A stretch of 9,052 bases of DNA, from positions 1-9,052 of the forward strand of contig DAOSDC010000027.1 in the NCBI GenBank assembly GCA_035361955.1. The letters run 5' to 3'. The first letter of the stretch is position 1, and every line of letters begins with the position of its first letter. Shown piece after piece: positions 8,811 through 9,052 of the stretch. A program made the position numbers and the translations under genes. The notes under the pieces are model-generated. The model was not told the DNA's origin and did not search any database. It saw nothing but the letters and a program-made list of their open reading frames with translations. This DNA is from UBA6120 sp035361955. Lineage in GTDB: Bacteria > Bacillota_I > Bacilli_A > RFN20 > CAG-826.

Positions 8811-8834
8811 ATAATATCTAGTTTTCAAAGAACA
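8811..8834 (-). promoter_or_regulatory. boxA-like element and 5' strand of the pre-23S stem
   Basis: The transcript reads TGTTCTTTGAAAACTAGATA (8815-8834). TGTTCTTTGA resembles the boxA antitermination element bound by NusB-S10 (E. coli TGCTCTTTAACA), and the whole string resembles the spacer motif common in Bacilli. The same bases pair with 5731-5754 over 24 positions. The pairing is seen directly; the antitermination role is inferred from similarity. Confidence 0.7.
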
Positions 8835-8967
8835 GGTTTGAGTTCCATCTCTGGAATTCTCAATATTTTCGTTGAGACAATCATTGCTGATCTCTCAAAG
8901 CTAAGCAGAGCGCCACAAATCAAACGTCGTACCAGTCGTTAACTAGTTTAGGTTGTAAATGTACGAT

Positions 8968-8986
8968 ATCGGGAAATTTTCCCGAT
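8968..8986 (-). other. Hairpin just after the 16S 3' end
   Basis: ATCGGGAAA and TTTCCCGAT are perfect complements around one central base; folded as RNA this gives about 7-8 bp with a 3-5-nt AT loop. It begins 13 nt after the mature 16S end. No T-tract follows, so it is more likely a processing or folding element than a terminator. Confidence 0.55.
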
Positions 8987-8999
8987 TCACTTTCTCCAT

Positions 9000-9052
9000 A
9001 GAAAGGAGGTGATCCATCCCCACGTTCCCGTAGGGATACCTTGTTACGACTT
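9000..9052 (-). rRNA. rrs: 16S ribosomal RNA, 3' end only
   Basis: The last 53 nt of 16S. The minus strand contains AAGTCGTAACAAGGTA (the universal 1492-1510 region), the helix 45 stretch, and ends GGATCACCTCCTTTCT, including the anti-Shine-Dalgarno CCTCC (about 9006-9010). The rest lies beyond the window edge. An intact anti-Shine-Dalgarno fits the AGGAG-type sites of fakA and plsX and makes their absence at yloU and recG notable. Confidence 0.97.

Larger units (their letters stand above)
8718..8999 (-). other. 16S-23S internal transcribed spacer, no tRNA
   Basis: A 282-nt spacer. I looked for tRNA signatures (TTC-loop GTTCGA, CCA ends, cloverleaf arms) on both strands and found none. Structure in transcript order: a hairpin after the 16S end (8968-8986), an imperfect stem (8840-8859) with a GAGA tetraloop, TTGAGA/TCTCAA arms (8858-8877), the boxA/stem strand (8811-8834), a hairpin with a second TGTTCTTT in its loop (8787-8809), and an 11-bp hairpin (8756-8785) near the 23S 5' end. 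Confidence 0.85.

Noticed and set aside
8718..8999. Possible tRNA-Ile or tRNA-Ala in the 16S-23S spacer
   Set aside because: No T-loop GTTCGA, acceptor stem or cloverleaf could be found on the transcript strand.

Overview
The window comes from a Bacillota genome, most likely of the Bacilli or tenericute-like side. Evidence: a yloU–fakA–recG–plsX–rnc gene order of B. subtilis type, a TGTTCTTTGAAAACTAGAT-type motif in the rRNA spacer, and an intact anti-Shine-Dalgarno sequence at the 16S 3' end. TGA serves as a stop (end of plsX), and a tryptophan codon I checked is TGG, so the genetic code looks standard. Base composition is intermediate rather than extremely AT-rich. I cannot name genus or family from this sequence.

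Every gene lies on the minus strand, so the biological order runs from high to low coordinates. First comes an rRNA operon: the 3' end of 16S (9000-9052), a 282-nt spacer without tRNA, a complete 23S (about 5822-8717), a short spacer, and 5S (5610-5717) running straight into a U-tract. The two 23S flanks contain complementary strands about 3 kb apart that should form the pre-23S processing stem. One strand includes the boxA-like element.

After a 137-nt gap with a candidate promoter (perfect -10, weak -35) comes a housekeeping cluster: yloU (Asp23/Gls24 family), fakA/yloV (fatty acid kinase ATP-binding subunit), an intrinsic terminator, recG (branched-DNA helicase), a palindrome-rich 77-nt gap, plsX (acyl-ACP:phosphate acyltransferase) and the 5' part of rnc (RNase III). 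plsX and rnc overlap by 17 nt.

Two functional links stand out. FakA (with a FakB partner not seen here) makes acyl-phosphate, the same intermediate that PlsX makes or consumes, so exogenous and endogenous acyl chains meet here. rnc encodes an enzyme class that cuts double-stranded pre-rRNA stems such as the one found upstream. Compared with B. subtilis, the sdaAB-sdaAA and fapR genes and the fabD-fabG-acpP genes between plsX and rnc are absent from this locus.

I found no mobile element, CRISPR array, tRNA, toxin-antitoxin or defence gene, and no convincing new multi-gene system. The unusual signals are regulatory and RNA-structural: the 23S stem/boxA overlap with a competing hairpin, two 18-bp palindromes before plsX (one resembling a FabT box), and a terminator about 20 nt upstream of a recG start that lacks a Shine-Dalgarno sequence.
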